NCBI GenBank assembly: GCA_016793585.1
Contig: JAEUJR010000112.1
Location: 1-11,260 of the forward strand
DNA from: Archangium sp.
GTDB taxonomy: Bacteria > Myxococcota > Myxococcia > Myxococcales > Myxococcaceae
DNA: 11,260 nucleotides
Direction of reading: 5' to 3'
In this document: piece by piece, positions 1-8,871 of the stretch
How positions within the stretch are numbered: position 1 is the stretch's first letter
Layout: each line of letters begins with the position of its first letter
Position numbers and translations under genes: made by a program
The notes under the pieces: model-generated
Databases searched by the model: none
Seen by the model: only the letters and a program-made list of their open reading frames with translations
What the model was told of the DNA's origin: nothing

Positions 1-1
1 G

Positions 2-253
2 ATTCAGCTCGACGACGCCGAAGCCAACGGCCGCTACGTCAACATGGCGCTGGTGAACCACACCGAGACCGAGTTCACGCTCGACTTCATCTACGTGCAG
101 CCGCAGCAGCCGCGCGCGAAGGTGCTCTCGCGCATCATCACCAACCCCAAGCACATGAAGCGCCTGTTGATGGCGATTCAAGAGAACCTCGCCAAGTACG
201 AGCAGAAGTTCGGCCCCGTCGAGATCATCGACCCGGGCACGCCCGTTCACTGA
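2..253 (+). CDS. DUF3467 family protein, 5' end cut by window edge
   Basis: The reading frame is open from the first base of the window, and the family match begins before the first ATG (position 44), so the true start lies upstream and this is only the C-terminal 83 residues. The visible part shows the DUF3467 pattern: an IQLDD start, a Tyr-Val-Asn-Met segment, an EFTLDF strand, a stretch with Pro/Gln followed by AKVLSRI, then a helix with MKRLL and a final YEQKFG motif. DUF3467 proteins are small (about 90-110 residues), presumably cytosolic, and of unknown function. The stop is TGA, and a secreted-protein gene begins 12 nt downstream on the same strand, so the two may be co-transcribed. 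Family assignment is by motif recognition; no function can be given. Confidence 0.85.
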   Translation: MQLDDAEANGRYVNMALVNHTETEFTLDFIYVQPQQPRAKVLSRIITNPKHMKRLLMAIQENLAKYEQKFGPVEIIDPGTPVH

Positions 254-265
254 CGCCCCACCCCT

Positions 266-1075
266 GTGAATGCCGTGCTCGTCACCCCGTCGCTGAAGGT
301 CGTGCGTCTGTGCCTTCTCACCACGGTGCTGGTGGCGCTGCCCGGGCTTCGTGCCGAGGCGGCGTGTGAAGACGGCGTGCGGCTGTTCCCCGCGCCGGGG
401 GCGACGGTGCCCACCAACGTGGTGTTCGTGCTCGAGGGCGTGCTCGCCGAGCAGGAGCGGGTGGGCAAGCTGGTGGGCGGCTCCGAGCTGGCGCTGTTGA
501 GCGCCGGAGACCCGGTCACCGTCGTCGTCGAGAAGGGCTGGAGCTCGACGATGAACCGCGTGGCCGTGCGGCTCAAGCCGAAGCAGGCGCTCAAGCCCAA
601 CACCGAATACACGCTGACGCTTGGGCGGGCGTTGCCGAAGGTGAAGCTGCTCAACGACACCTGGGGCGACAACACCGCGCGCTGGCGAACGGGCCCCACG
701 TCGGACACGACGGCGCCGAAGTTCACGCAGAAGCCGGCCGTGTCAGAGGGGTTCTACCAGCGCACGCGTGACGGGCTGACGCGCACCCTCAAGCTGCGCT
801 CGCAGGTGAAAGACATCGGCGCGACGTACCTGCTCGTCTCGATGGAGCGCGCCCGCGGCGTGGCCTCGAAGCAGCAGTACTTCGTGCCCATCGACGGCGA
901 GAACGCGCTGCTGGGGCACGACGTCTGCTCGGGCTCGTTCGGCTTCGACGACGGGCGCGCGTACAAGTTGAACATCGAGCTGTTCGACGACGCAGGCAAC
1001 GCGGGCAAGGGCGTCAAGCTCGAGCTCTCGGCGCCGAAGCCCAGCGAGGCCGACCTCGAGCCCGACAAGAAGTGA
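266..1075 (+). CDS. Secreted Ig-like (Big-type) domain protein, hypothetical
   Basis: A 269-residue protein starting at GTG 266, 12 nt after the preceding stop. Residues 1-33 look like a Sec signal peptide: a Lys/Arg n-region (LKVVR), a hydrophobic core (LCLLTTVLVALPGL) and an AEA-A type cleavage site. The Cys at 34 is not preceded by a proper lipobox (Glu is at -3), so I read it as periplasmic or secreted rather than lipid-anchored. Residues about 38-145 resemble a bacterial Ig-like domain: a 'LFPAPGATVPTNVVFVLEG' opening, which is typical of these folds, and a 'LKPNTEYTLTLG' strand. A second beta-rich half follows after 'DTTAPKF', ending in an acidic/Lys tail. There are no catalytic motifs. 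An internal GTG at 275 is a possible alternative start. Function is unknown; a structural or binding role is only inferred. Confidence 0.75.
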   Translation: MNAVLVTPSLKVVRLCLLTTVLVALPGLRAEAACEDGVRLFPAPGATVPTNVVFVLEGVLAEQERVGKLVGGSELALLSAGDPVTVVVEKGWSSTMNRVAVRLKPKQALKPNTEYTLTLGRALPKVKLLNDTWGDNTARWRTGPTSDTTAPKFTQKPAVSEGFYQRTRDGLTRTLKLRSQVKDIGATYLLVSMERARGVASKQQYFVPIDGENALLGHDVCSGSFGFDDGRAYKLNIELFDDAGNAGKGVKLELSAPKPSEADLEPDKK

Positions 1076-1277
1076 GCTTCGCGGGCCTCGTCACCTGCGC
1101 GTGTCGCTGTGCAGTGCAGTCATCAGGTGCTCGATCGAGTGCACGGCTCGCCAGGCGACGGCAGGCTCCAGGAACGCCAAGAGTCGTGACACTTCGTTCG
1201 GTGGCTGCGTGGCGAACCGGTGGGAACTGCTCGGCAATCGCGGCTCGGGGTGAAGGCTGGCAAGGCCCTCGCAGTGC

Positions 1278-1700
1278 ATGGCCGTCATGCGCGTCATCAC
1301 CTTCGCCCTCGGCTGTCTGCTCACGGTGGGCTGCCTCGGTGAAGCCTCGGCGACCCCCGACGAGCTCAGGCGCTACGAGTTCATCGCCGACGTGAAGGTG
1401 AACCCCGAGACGCCGGTGGCCGGGCGCATGGTGAACCTGAACGTCGAGCTGGTGAGCCACTCGAGCGAGCTGGTCGTCGTCGACGTGGTGCTGCGCGCGG
1501 TGCGCACCGACGGCACGCAGCTGCACGAGCAGATCTGGCGAGACGTCACCTTCCACCCCGAAGAGGTGTGGAACCTGACGCAGGGCTTCATCTCGCGAAA
1601 CGACGAGAAGGGCGCCTTCACGGTCGTGGTCGAGACGCGCGAGGCGGGCACGAACAAGGTGGTGTGGTTCGGCGGCGGGCCCAGCCTGACGTTCCGCTGA
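1278..1700 (+). CDS. Small exported beta-rich protein, probable lipoprotein
   Basis: A 140-residue protein beginning at ATG 1278; an in-frame ATG at 1287 (MRVITFALG) is equally plausible and gives a more typical signal peptide. A hydrophobic core is followed by LLTVGC, an acceptable but non-ideal lipobox (Thr at -3); cleavage further on after ASA would instead give a soluble periplasmic protein. The mature part alternates short hydrophobic strands ('YEFIADVKVNPETPVAG', 'MVNLNVELVS', 'ELVVVDVVLRAV', 'GAFTVVVETRE'), as in an Ig/FN3-like beta-sandwich, and ends with 'GPSLTFR'. I do not recognise the family. Its stop codon ends at 1700, and the convergent reductase gene's stop begins at 1701, so the two genes meet tail to tail with no intergenic base. 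Confidence 0.7.
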   Translation: MAVMRVITFALGCLLTVGCLGEASATPDELRRYEFIADVKVNPETPVAGRMVNLNVELVSHSSELVVVDVVLRAVRTDGTQLHEQIWRDVTFHPEEVWNLTQGFISRNDEKGAFTVVVETREAGTNKVVWFGGGPSLTFR

Positions 1701-2780
1701 TCAGCGCCGCACCTGCGTGCCGCCGGTCAGCATGCTGCGCATGGCCGGCTCGAAGAAGTGATACGGGTGAACGAGCTCGGGTCGGCTCACCGCGTCGAGG
1801 CGGGCGAGCGCGTCGACCGGCAGGGCGAACTCGAGCGCTGCGAGGTTGCTCTCGAGCTGCTCGAGCCGAGAAGCGCCGACGATGGTCGAGGTCACGCCGG
1901 GGCGGGTGGCGACCCAGTTGAGGGCGACCTGTGACGGGGTGCGACCGATGGAGGTGGCCACCTCCATCAGCGCCTCGACGATGGCCCAGTTGCGCTCGGT
2001 GAAGAGCTTCTCGAAGGCGGGGTTGCCTGAGCCCTGAATGGCCGACAGGCGCCCCTCACCCGCGGAGTGCACGCCGCTGCGCCTGTACTTGCCAGTCAGC
2101 AGGCCGCTGCCCAGCGGACTCCAGGGTGTCAGCCCGATGCCCAGCTCGAGAATGGCGGGCAGGTGCTCGCGCTCGAGGTTTCGCTCGACCAGCGAGTATT
2201 CGAGCTGCAGTCCGGCGACGCGCTCCCAGCCGCGCCACTCGGCCAGCGTCTGGGCGCGCGCGAGGTACCAGGCCGGCACGTCGGACAAGCCGATGGCGCG
2301 CACCTTGCCCGCGCGCACCAGGTCATCGAGCGTCGACAGCACTTCTTCCACGGGCGTCACGCCGTCCCACGCGTGCACCCAGTAGACGTCGACGAAGTCG
2401 GTCTGCAGCCTCGCGAGGCTGGCCTCGAGCGCGCGGTACAGGTGTTTGCGGCCGTTGCCGCCAGCGTTCGGGTCACCAGGCGAGACGTTGAAGGCGTACT
2501 TGGTGGCGATGACGGCGCGGTGCCGGGTGCCACGCTGCTTGAAGTACTCGCCGATGAGCCGCTCGCTGGTGCCGCCCGTGTAGCCGTCGGCCGTGTCGAC
2601 GAAGTTGCCTCCGGCCTCGAGGTAACGGTCGAGCATGGCGAAGACGGCGTCACGAGGGGCGCCCCAGCCCCACTCGGTGCCGAACGTCATGGTTCCCAGG
2701 GCGAAGCTGCTGACCCGAAGGCCCGAGCGGCCGAGCAGCCGGTACTGCGAAAGAGACGCGATCGGAGTTGGTGTGGTCAT
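1701..2780 (-). CDS. Aldo/keto reductase family oxidoreductase
   Basis: A 359-residue cytosolic NAD(P)H-dependent oxidoreductase of the aldo/keto reductase superfamily (TIM barrel), of the length usual for the YajO/potassium-channel-beta-like branch. The catalytic tetrad is complete: Asp62 (NFVDTADGY), Tyr67, Lys94 (IATKYAF) and His137 (YWVHAWDG). The cofactor-binding end is present too: 'GLTPWSPLGSGLLTGKY' at about 216-232, and 'TSTIVGASRLEQLESNL' at about 297-313. I chose the ATG whose complement is 2778-2780 because the family match starts within a few residues ('YRLLGRSGLRVSSFALG') and an AAGG lies 4 nt upstream. The frame stays open further, but that part would overlap the divergent lysR. 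The substrate cannot be read from sequence. It is divergent from the LysR gene, which probably controls it. Confidence 0.93.
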   Translation of the reverse strand: MTTPTPIASLSQYRLLGRSGLRVSSFALGTMTFGTEWGWGAPRDAVFAMLDRYLEAGGNFVDTADGYTGGTSERLIGEYFKQRGTRHRAVIATKYAFNVSPGDPNAGGNGRKHLYRALEASLARLQTDFVDVYWVHAWDGVTPVEEVLSTLDDLVRAGKVRAIGLSDVPAWYLARAQTLAEWRGWERVAGLQLEYSLVERNLEREHLPAILELGIGLTPWSPLGSGLLTGKYRRSGVHSAGEGRLSAIQGSGNPAFEKLFTERNWAIVEALMEVATSIGRTPSQVALNWVATRPGVTSTIVGASRLEQLESNLAALEFALPVDALARLDAVSRPELVHPYHFFEPAMRSMLTGGTQVRR

Positions 2781-2802
2781 GCCGCCTTCATGCGCCTCGG
2801 AA

Positions 2803-2819
2803 AGCGTTTTGAGAACGCT
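2803..2819. promoter_or_regulatory. Inverted repeat in AKR-lysR divergent gap, candidate LysR operator
   Basis: Arms AGCGTT (2803-2808) and AACGCT (2814-2819) are a perfect 6-bp inverted repeat around a 5-bp spacer, TTGAG. It is the only clear dyad in the 63-bp gap between the divergent reductase and LysR starts. LysR-type regulators commonly bind such dyads in divergent promoters. The site does not fit the textbook T-N11-A box exactly, so operator function is an inference. Confidence 0.4.
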
Positions 2820-2843
2820 CGAACTCGAAATGAACTGTGAAGC

Positions 2844-3753
2844 ATGGCTGCACAATCGACCGAGGCGTCGTTGCGGGTCTTGCCCTTGTTCCTCGCGGTG
2901 GCCGAGCACCGCAGCTTCACGCGCGCGGCAGCAGCGTTGGGGCTGTCGACCTCGGCGGTGAGCCAGGCCATTCGCGCGCTCGAAGCCACCGTGGGAACGC
3001 CGCTGTTGCACCGCACGACGCGCAGCGTCTCGGTGACCGAGGCAGGCCAGCGCCTGATCGCAGGAGCGGCGCCGGGGCTCAAGCAGGCCATCGAGGCCAT
3101 CGAGTCGGTGGCGTCGACGTCAGGCGAGGTCGTCGGCACGCTCCGGCTCAACGTGCCCTCGATCTCGGTCGAGCCGGTGCTGGGCCCGGTTCTGGCGGTC
3201 TTTCTGCGAAGGCACCCGCGCGTTCAGGTCGACGTATGGGTCGAGGACAAGCTGGTCGACATCACGGCGGCACGCTTCGACGCGGGGCTTCGGCTGTCGG
3301 AGGTCGTCGCGCGCGACATGGTGAGCGTGCGGCTCACGCCCGCGTTCCGCTTCGTGGTGGTGGGCAGCCCGCGTTACCTCGCAGCGAGGGGGCGGCCCGC
3401 GCACCCACGCGAGCTCTCGGCGCACACGCTCATCGGCTATCGAAGCCCGACGACTGGCGCGACCTATCGCTGGGAGTTCGAGCGCGGGCGGCAGGCGGTG
3501 GAGGTGCCCGTCGAGGCGAGCCTCTTCACGAACAGCGACGCGATGATGGTGACGCTCGCCCGCCGTGGGGTGGGGCTCGCCTACGTCGTCGAGACGTCGG
3601 TGCTGCCGCTCCTGGCGAAGGGCCAGCTCGAGGTGGTGCTCGAGCGGTGGGCGCCCGAAGTGCCCGGCCAGTTTCTCTACTTCCCCTCTCGGGCTCAGGT
3701 CTCGGCGCCGCTGCGGGCCTTCATCGACTGTGCGCGCGACGTGCTCGGCGCCG

Positions 3754-3776
<23 letters not shown>
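2844..3776 (+). CDS. LysR-type transcriptional regulator
   Basis: A 310-residue protein of standard LysR length. The N-terminal winged helix-turn-helix covers about residues 8-67: 'FLAVAEHRSFTRAAAALGLS' followed by 'TSAVSQAIRALEATVGTPLL' and 'HRTTRSVSVTEAG', all canonical. Residues about 95-300 form the periplasmic-binding-protein-like effector domain ('GTLRLNVP', 'FLRRHPRVQVDV', 'FDAGLRLSE', 'RRGVGLAYV'). Within the superfamily it resembles the large YafC/DmlR-like group by the phrase 'DAGLRL'. The start is ATG 2844; no strong Shine-Dalgarno sequence is visible (GTGAAG at best). It is transcribed divergently from the aldo/keto reductase, so that gene and lysR itself are the likely targets. 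Its 3' end overlaps the convergent acyl-CoA ligase gene by 23 bp. The effector molecule is unknown. Confidence 0.95.
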
Positions 3777-5370
<1,594 letters not shown>

Positions 5371-5377
5371 GCAGGGG

Positions 5378-5381
5378 CTCC
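5378..5381 (-). promoter_or_regulatory. Shine-Dalgarno GGAG deciding the acyl-CoA ligase start
   Basis: Read on the minus strand, GGAG sits 7 nt before the ATG at 5370-5368. The in-frame ATGs at 5358 and 5355 have no comparable purine run at a proper distance, so this site favours the longer N-terminus. Confidence 0.5.
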
Positions 5382-5413
5382 GGACGGGCGAGGGATGTAC
5401 TACTCCACCACGC

Positions 5414-6238
5414 ATGGCGTTCACTCCGAAGGTCGTCGTTCCGGTTCCGCTGCCTGCTTCGACGCGCTGGTTCATCTGTCGCGAGAACGAGGTGCTGTTG
5501 AAGAAGGGCGCGCCGGGCGTCGAGCAGCTGCCGAGCGGCCCGTCGTTCGACGCGGTCGAGCCGCAGATGGTGGGTGAGCTCGACGGCGTGCCCTGCGTCT
5601 CGGTGCGCTTCCCCGACCACGAGCCCACGCCCGACGGCTTCGAGTTCGTCGGCCTGCGCGCGTTGTGGTCGCGGCTCGACGAGCAGCTCTTCGCCATCGC
5701 CGGCCGCGCGAACCAGCTCGCGCACTTCGCCTCGACGCACCGCTTCTGTGGCCGGTGTGGAGCGGCGATGCAGCCCGACGGCGTCGAGCGTGCGTTTCGC
5801 TGCAGCGCCTGCGGGCTCGTGAACTACCCGCGCATCGCGCCCGCCATCATCACGCTCGTGCGAAAAGGAGACACGGCGCTGCTGGCGAACTCGGGCCGTT
5901 TCCCGATTCCCTTCTTCAGCACGCTCGCCGGGTTCTCCGAGGTGGGCGAGTCGCTCGAAGAGACGCTCGTGCGCGAGGTGTTCGAAGAGACGGGCGTGCA
6001 CGCGGGCAGCGTTCGCTACTTCGGCTCGCAGCCGTGGCCGTTTCCCAACTCGTTGATGATCGCCTTCACCGCGCAGTGGGAGCGTGGCGACATCGTCGTC
6101 GATGGGAAGGAGATCAAAGAGGCGCGCTTCTTCCGCGCCGACGAGCTGCCGAGAATTCCGCCGAAGCTGAGCATCGCGCGGCGGCTCATCGACGCGTGGG
6201 TGCGCGAGGTGACGGGTCAAGACGCGCCGGGTCCCTGA
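5414..6238 (+). CDS. nudC: NADH pyrophosphatase / NAD-RNA decapping Nudix hydrolase NudC
   Basis: A 274-residue Nudix hydrolase with the full NudC build. Residues about 15-105 are the N-terminal Nudix-like domain. A zinc ribbon follows with Cys112, Cys115, Cys130 and Cys133 (FCGRCG ... CSACG). The catalytic Nudix domain starts near 140. The Nudix box G-x5-E-x7-RE-x2-EE-x-G-V is exact at 173-195, and the subfamily signature SQPWPFPNS is at 205-213; the latter separates NudC from other Nudix enzymes. Known NudC proteins hydrolyse NADH/NAD+ to NMN(H) plus AMP and remove NAD caps from RNA, with divalent metal, in the cytosol. ATG 5414 is chosen because the family match begins soon after and the length is near that of E. 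coli NudC (257). The ribosome site is weak: the nearest GAGGG is about 20 nt away. It is divergent from the acyl-CoA ligase gene. Confidence 0.95.
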   Translation: MAFTPKVVVPVPLPASTRWFICRENEVLLKKGAPGVEQLPSGPSFDAVEPQMVGELDGVPCVSVRFPDHEPTPDGFEFVGLRALWSRLDEQLFAIAGRANQLAHFASTHRFCGRCGAAMQPDGVERAFRCSACGLVNYPRIAPAIITLVRKGDTALLANSGRFPIPFFSTLAGFSEVGESLEETLVREVFEETGVHAGSVRYFGSQPWPFPNSLMIAFTAQWERGDIVVDGKEIKEARFFRADELPRIPPKLSIARRLIDAWVREVTGQDAPGP

Positions 6239-6251
6239 GGCGCACAAAGCA

Positions 6252-6279
6252 GATGCACTCGGCAGCTCATCGGTGCATC
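6252..6279. other. Inverted repeat between nudC and the lipoprotein gene
   Basis: GATGCAC (6252-6258) and GTGCATC (6273-6279) are perfect 7-bp inverted arms with a 14-nt loop, placed 13 nt after the nudC stop and 9 nt before the lipoprotein ATG. There is no T-run after it, so it is not a canonical intrinsic terminator. It could be an operator or a leader hairpin affecting ribosome access. It is the only dyad I see in this 50-bp gap; its function is unproven. Confidence 0.3.
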
Positions 6280-6288
6280 ACTTCGGCC

Positions 6289-8871
6289 ATGCGCTCGTTT
6301 CTTCGGCCTGTCGCGCTCACCCTGACAGTGGTTTCAGCGGCTTGCAGTCCCCTGCTGTCGGAGATGGACGCAGGCGTCGACCCGCCGCGTGGCGGAGGCT
6401 CGGCTGGTGGTCGTGCGACGGGCGGCGGCATGGGAGGCGGCACGGTGGCCGCTCCGAGGCTGAGCATCGACTCGATGGTGGGCGCGTTCGGCGAGCTCGC
6501 GGCAGGCAGCGTGTCGACGCCCATCACGTTTCAGATCTCCAACGCTGGCGGTGACTACACGGGCCCGCTCGAGGTCGTGCTCACAGGAGACCGCTTTCGG
6601 CTCGCGACGAACTCGTGCACCAACGACACGGTCTTCTCGGGCGCGTTCTGTGAGGTGAGCGTCACCTTCGCGCCGGTGGCCGTCGCTGGCTCGGTCGGGC
6701 GACTCACGATTCGTGGCACGCCGGGCGGAGAGGTCTCGGCTTCGTTGACCGGCACGGGCACGGCGCCGACGACGGCGACGCTCACGGTGTCGAAGTCGGG
6801 CACGGGCTCGGGCCTCATCACGGGCATGGGCATCAACTGCGGCAGCGACTGCTCCGAGCTCGGGCCCATCAACCGGCAGGTGACCTTGACCGCGGTGGCG
6901 ATGGCGGGCTCGCAGTTCGCAGGGTGGACGGGCTGCGACTCGGCGATGGACGCGACGTGCTCGGTCACCATGGCGAGCAGCCGCGCGGTCACCGCGAACT
7001 TCACCGGCAGCTCGACGGGCACCGTCACGCTCACCGTGAACAAGGTCGGCACCGGCTCGGGCACCGTCACGGGCATGGGCATCTCGTGTGGCGCCGACTG
7101 CACCGAGGCCATCGCGGTCGGCACGAGCGTGATGCTGACGGCGATGCCGGCGACGAACGCGACCTTCGCCGGGTTCGTCGGCTGCGACGCGGTGGCCGGG
7201 CGCGTCTGCACCGTCGTGCTCAACGGCAGCCGCACCGTCACCGCGACGTTCGACGTCTCGGCGAGCGACTACACGCTCACGGTGGTGAAGGCGGGCAGCG
7301 GCACGGGCACGGTGACGGGCACCGGCATCGCGTGCGGCGCCGACTGCAACGAGGTCGTTCCCATGGGCACGATGCGCACGGTGACCGCGACGCCGTCGGG
7401 CAGCTCGGTGCTCTCGAACTGGGCGGGCTGCGACACGGTCTCGGGGCTCGACTGCATCGTCACCATGAGCAGCAACCGTACGGTGACGGCGACGTTCACG
7501 GCGACGGCGGCTCCCGCGACGCCGACGATGCTCACGGGCGTCATCACGGCGAGCGGCGCGGCCGAGCTGCGGTGGGTGGACGTGGCCTCGAACGAGGTCG
7601 ACTACCGCATCGACCGGAGCGTGTTGCCGACGTCGGGCTTCACCGAGATCGCCACGCTGCCGGCCGACAGCACCATGGCGACGATTCCGTCGCTCGGCAT
7701 CGGCACGCACTACTTCCGGGTTCGCGCGACGAACACCGGTGGCTCTTCGGCGCCGTCGAACACTGCGGTGCTCACCATCGCGCCGCCGATGTACCCGCTC
7801 ACGGTGGTGAAGGCGGGCCTCGGCAGCGGCACCGTCACCAGCGCGCCCATGGGCATCTCATGCGGCATGGACTGCAACGAGACGCTCGCGGGCGGCACCG
7901 TGGTGGTGCTCACCGCGGTGCCTTCGCCGGGCTCGACCTTCACGAGCTGGAGCGGCTGCTCGAGCTCGACCGCCACCACCTGCACCGTGTCGATGTCGGC
8001 GGCGACGACGGTCACGGCCTTCTTCGGCATCATGGTGGGCTCGCTCACCGTCACGGTTCCGACGGGCAGCACGAACGGCACCTACACGGTGTCGTGGAGC
8101 TGCGCGGCGGGCTCGTGCGGCACGCCCTACACGCTCGACGAAGACGTGAACTCGTCGTTCGCGAACCCGAACACCACGATGCCCGGCGCGGCGACGTCGC
8201 AGGCGTACACGAACAAGGCCGACGGCCGGTACTGCTACCGCGTGCGCACGCCGATGATGTCGAGCAACGCCGCCTGCATCACCGTCTCACGGCCCGCGAG
8301 CACCGGCATTCTGCGGGTGCAGAACGGCACGCACTATGACGTCATCGACCTGCGCCTCAACGGCGTGCAGCACACGAACTTCACGTACCAGCTGCCGGTG
8401 AGCCAGAGCTACGACGCGGTCTTCCCTCCCGGCACGGTCAGCTACGAGATCGGCGTCGGCTTCTGGAACGGCTCGAACCGCGAGGTCTGGTTCCTCTACT
8501 CGGGCACGGCCACCATCACGGCGGGTCAGACGACGACCATCGGCATCGACAACCCGACGCTCGAGCAGATGCTGACGAACTTCGGCACGGGCGCGAACTG
8601 GGACGGCGCCTATCTGTCGAACAGCACGCTGCGCACGCGGCGCATGCGGTTCCTGCCGACGGGGGCGTACACGCTGTTCGACAACGCGATGCAGATTGGC
8701 GTGGGCACGGTGCAGCTGGTGTCGTGGCCCGACTACGCGACGAGCATCACCTTTCGCCTCTGCAACCCGGTGTGCGGCGGAACGCCGATTCAGCTCGCGG
8801 CGCCGTTCAGCATGTTCACTGCGCACAACGGGCCGACCGAAGCGCCCGACATCGAGTACTACCTTCAATAG
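6289..8871 (+). CDS. Large repeat-containing lipoprotein (choice-of-anchor D, InlB-B-like repeats, FN3)
   Basis: An 860-residue surface or periplasmic protein. Residues 1-21 are a signal peptide (MRSFLRPVALTLTVVSAAC) ending in a relaxed lipobox, SAAC, so a lipid anchor is likely. A Gly-rich linker (about 36-52) follows. Residues about 57-160 resemble a choice-of-anchor D / Hydin-like beta-sandwich ('EVSVTFAPVAVAGSVG', 'ASLTGTG'). Four divergent InlB-B-type repeats lie at about 165-238, 248-321, 330-403 and 504-579, each with a CG-x-DC pair, a later GC and a fourth Cys. An FN3 domain (408-497) separates repeats 3 and 4, and another FN3-like domain spans 584-670. The C-terminal part, about 675-860, is unrecognised. 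No enzyme motif is visible; an adhesion or binding role is inferred. ATG 6289 is preferred over ATG 6253 because it starts the signal peptide directly; neither has a good ribosome site. It is the only complete gene here ending in TAG. Confidence 0.82.
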   Translation: MRSFLRPVALTLTVVSAACSPLLSEMDAGVDPPRGGGSAGGRATGGGMGGGTVAAPRLSIDSMVGAFGELAAGSVSTPITFQISNAGGDYTGPLEVVLTGDRFRLATNSCTNDTVFSGAFCEVSVTFAPVAVAGSVGRLTIRGTPGGEVSASLTGTGTAPTTATLTVSKSGTGSGLITGMGINCGSDCSELGPINRQVTLTAVAMAGSQFAGWTGCDSAMDATCSVTMASSRAVTANFTGSSTGTVTLTVNKVGTGSGTVTGMGISCGADCTEAIAVGTSVMLTAMPATNATFAGFVGCDAVAGRVCTVVLNGSRTVTATFDVSASDYTLTVVKAGSGTGTVTGTGIACGADCNEVVPMGTMRTVTATPSGSSVLSNWAGCDTVSGLDCIVTMSSNRTVTATFTATAAPATPTMLTGVITASGAAELRWVDVASNEVDYRIDRSVLPTSGFTEIATLPADSTMATIPSLGIGTHYFRVRATNTGGSSAPSNTAVLTIAPPMYPLTVVKAGLGSGTVTSAPMGISCGMDCNETLAGGTVVVLTAVPSPGSTFTSWSGCSSSTATTCTVSMSAATTVTAFFGIMVGSLTVTVPTGSTNGTYTVSWSCAAGSCGTPYTLDEDVNSSFANPNTTMPGAATSQAYTNKADGRYCYRVRTPMMSSNAACITVSRPASTGILRVQNGTHYDVIDLRLNGVQHTNFTYQLPVSQSYDAVFPPGTVSYEIGVGFWNGSNREVWFLYSGTATITAGQTTTIGIDNPTLEQMLTNFGTGANWDGAYLSNSTLRTRRMRFLPTGAYTLFDNAMQIGVGTVQLVSWPDYATSITFRLCNPVCGGTPIQLAAPFSMFTAHNGPTEAPDIEYYLQ
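6781..8025 (+). repeat. Four coding InlB-B-like repeat units, interrupted by an FN3 domain
   Basis: Units run from about 6781 to 7002, 7030 to 7251, 7276 to 7497 and 7798 to 8025, each 222-228 bp (74-76 codons). The consensus opens with LTV-x-K-x-G-x-G-x-G-x-(I/V)-T, then GI-x-CG-x-DC-x-E, a central LTA or TA-P strand, an aromatic-x-GC core, and closes with C-x-V-x-M ... TVTATF. The first three are in tandem with 9-residue or shorter spacers; the fourth lies after an FN3 domain. The four conserved Cys per unit suggest two disulfides each, consistent with an exported protein. The units have diverged at the nucleotide level, so this is an old duplication rather than a recent array. Confidence 0.8.

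Noticed and set aside
1076..1277. 202-bp gap with short open frames on both strands (1072-1395 plus, 1091-1324 minus) and a 10-bp palindrome at 1130-1139
   Set aside because: No family similarity, no ribosome site, and the plus frame overlaps a better-supported gene. The palindrome is too short to call. I see no gene or element in this gap.
1111..1278. 8-bp direct repeat GCAGTGCA at 1111-1118 and 1271-1278, like a target-site duplication
   Set aside because: There are no terminal inverted repeats inside it, and an 8-bp match within 200 bp is easily due to chance.
2781..3011. Extra N-terminal extension of the reductase frame (77 codons)
   Set aside because: It overlaps the lysR coding sequence on the other strand, has no family similarity, and the ATG at 2780 has a ribosome site and the proper family start.
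5371..5697. Extension of the acyl-CoA ligase frame upstream of 5370
   Set aside because: It would run through the N-terminal part of nudC; the known family N-terminus begins at MNGLMM.
6334..7710. 458-codon minus-strand open frame opposite the lipoprotein repeats
   Set aside because: Extremely Arg/His-rich, with low-complexity translation that follows from the opposite-strand codons; no real gene features.
6781..8025. Regularly spaced repeats suggesting a CRISPR or satellite array
   Set aside because: Units are 222-228 bp, diverged, and in frame within one coding sequence; this is protein-domain repetition.
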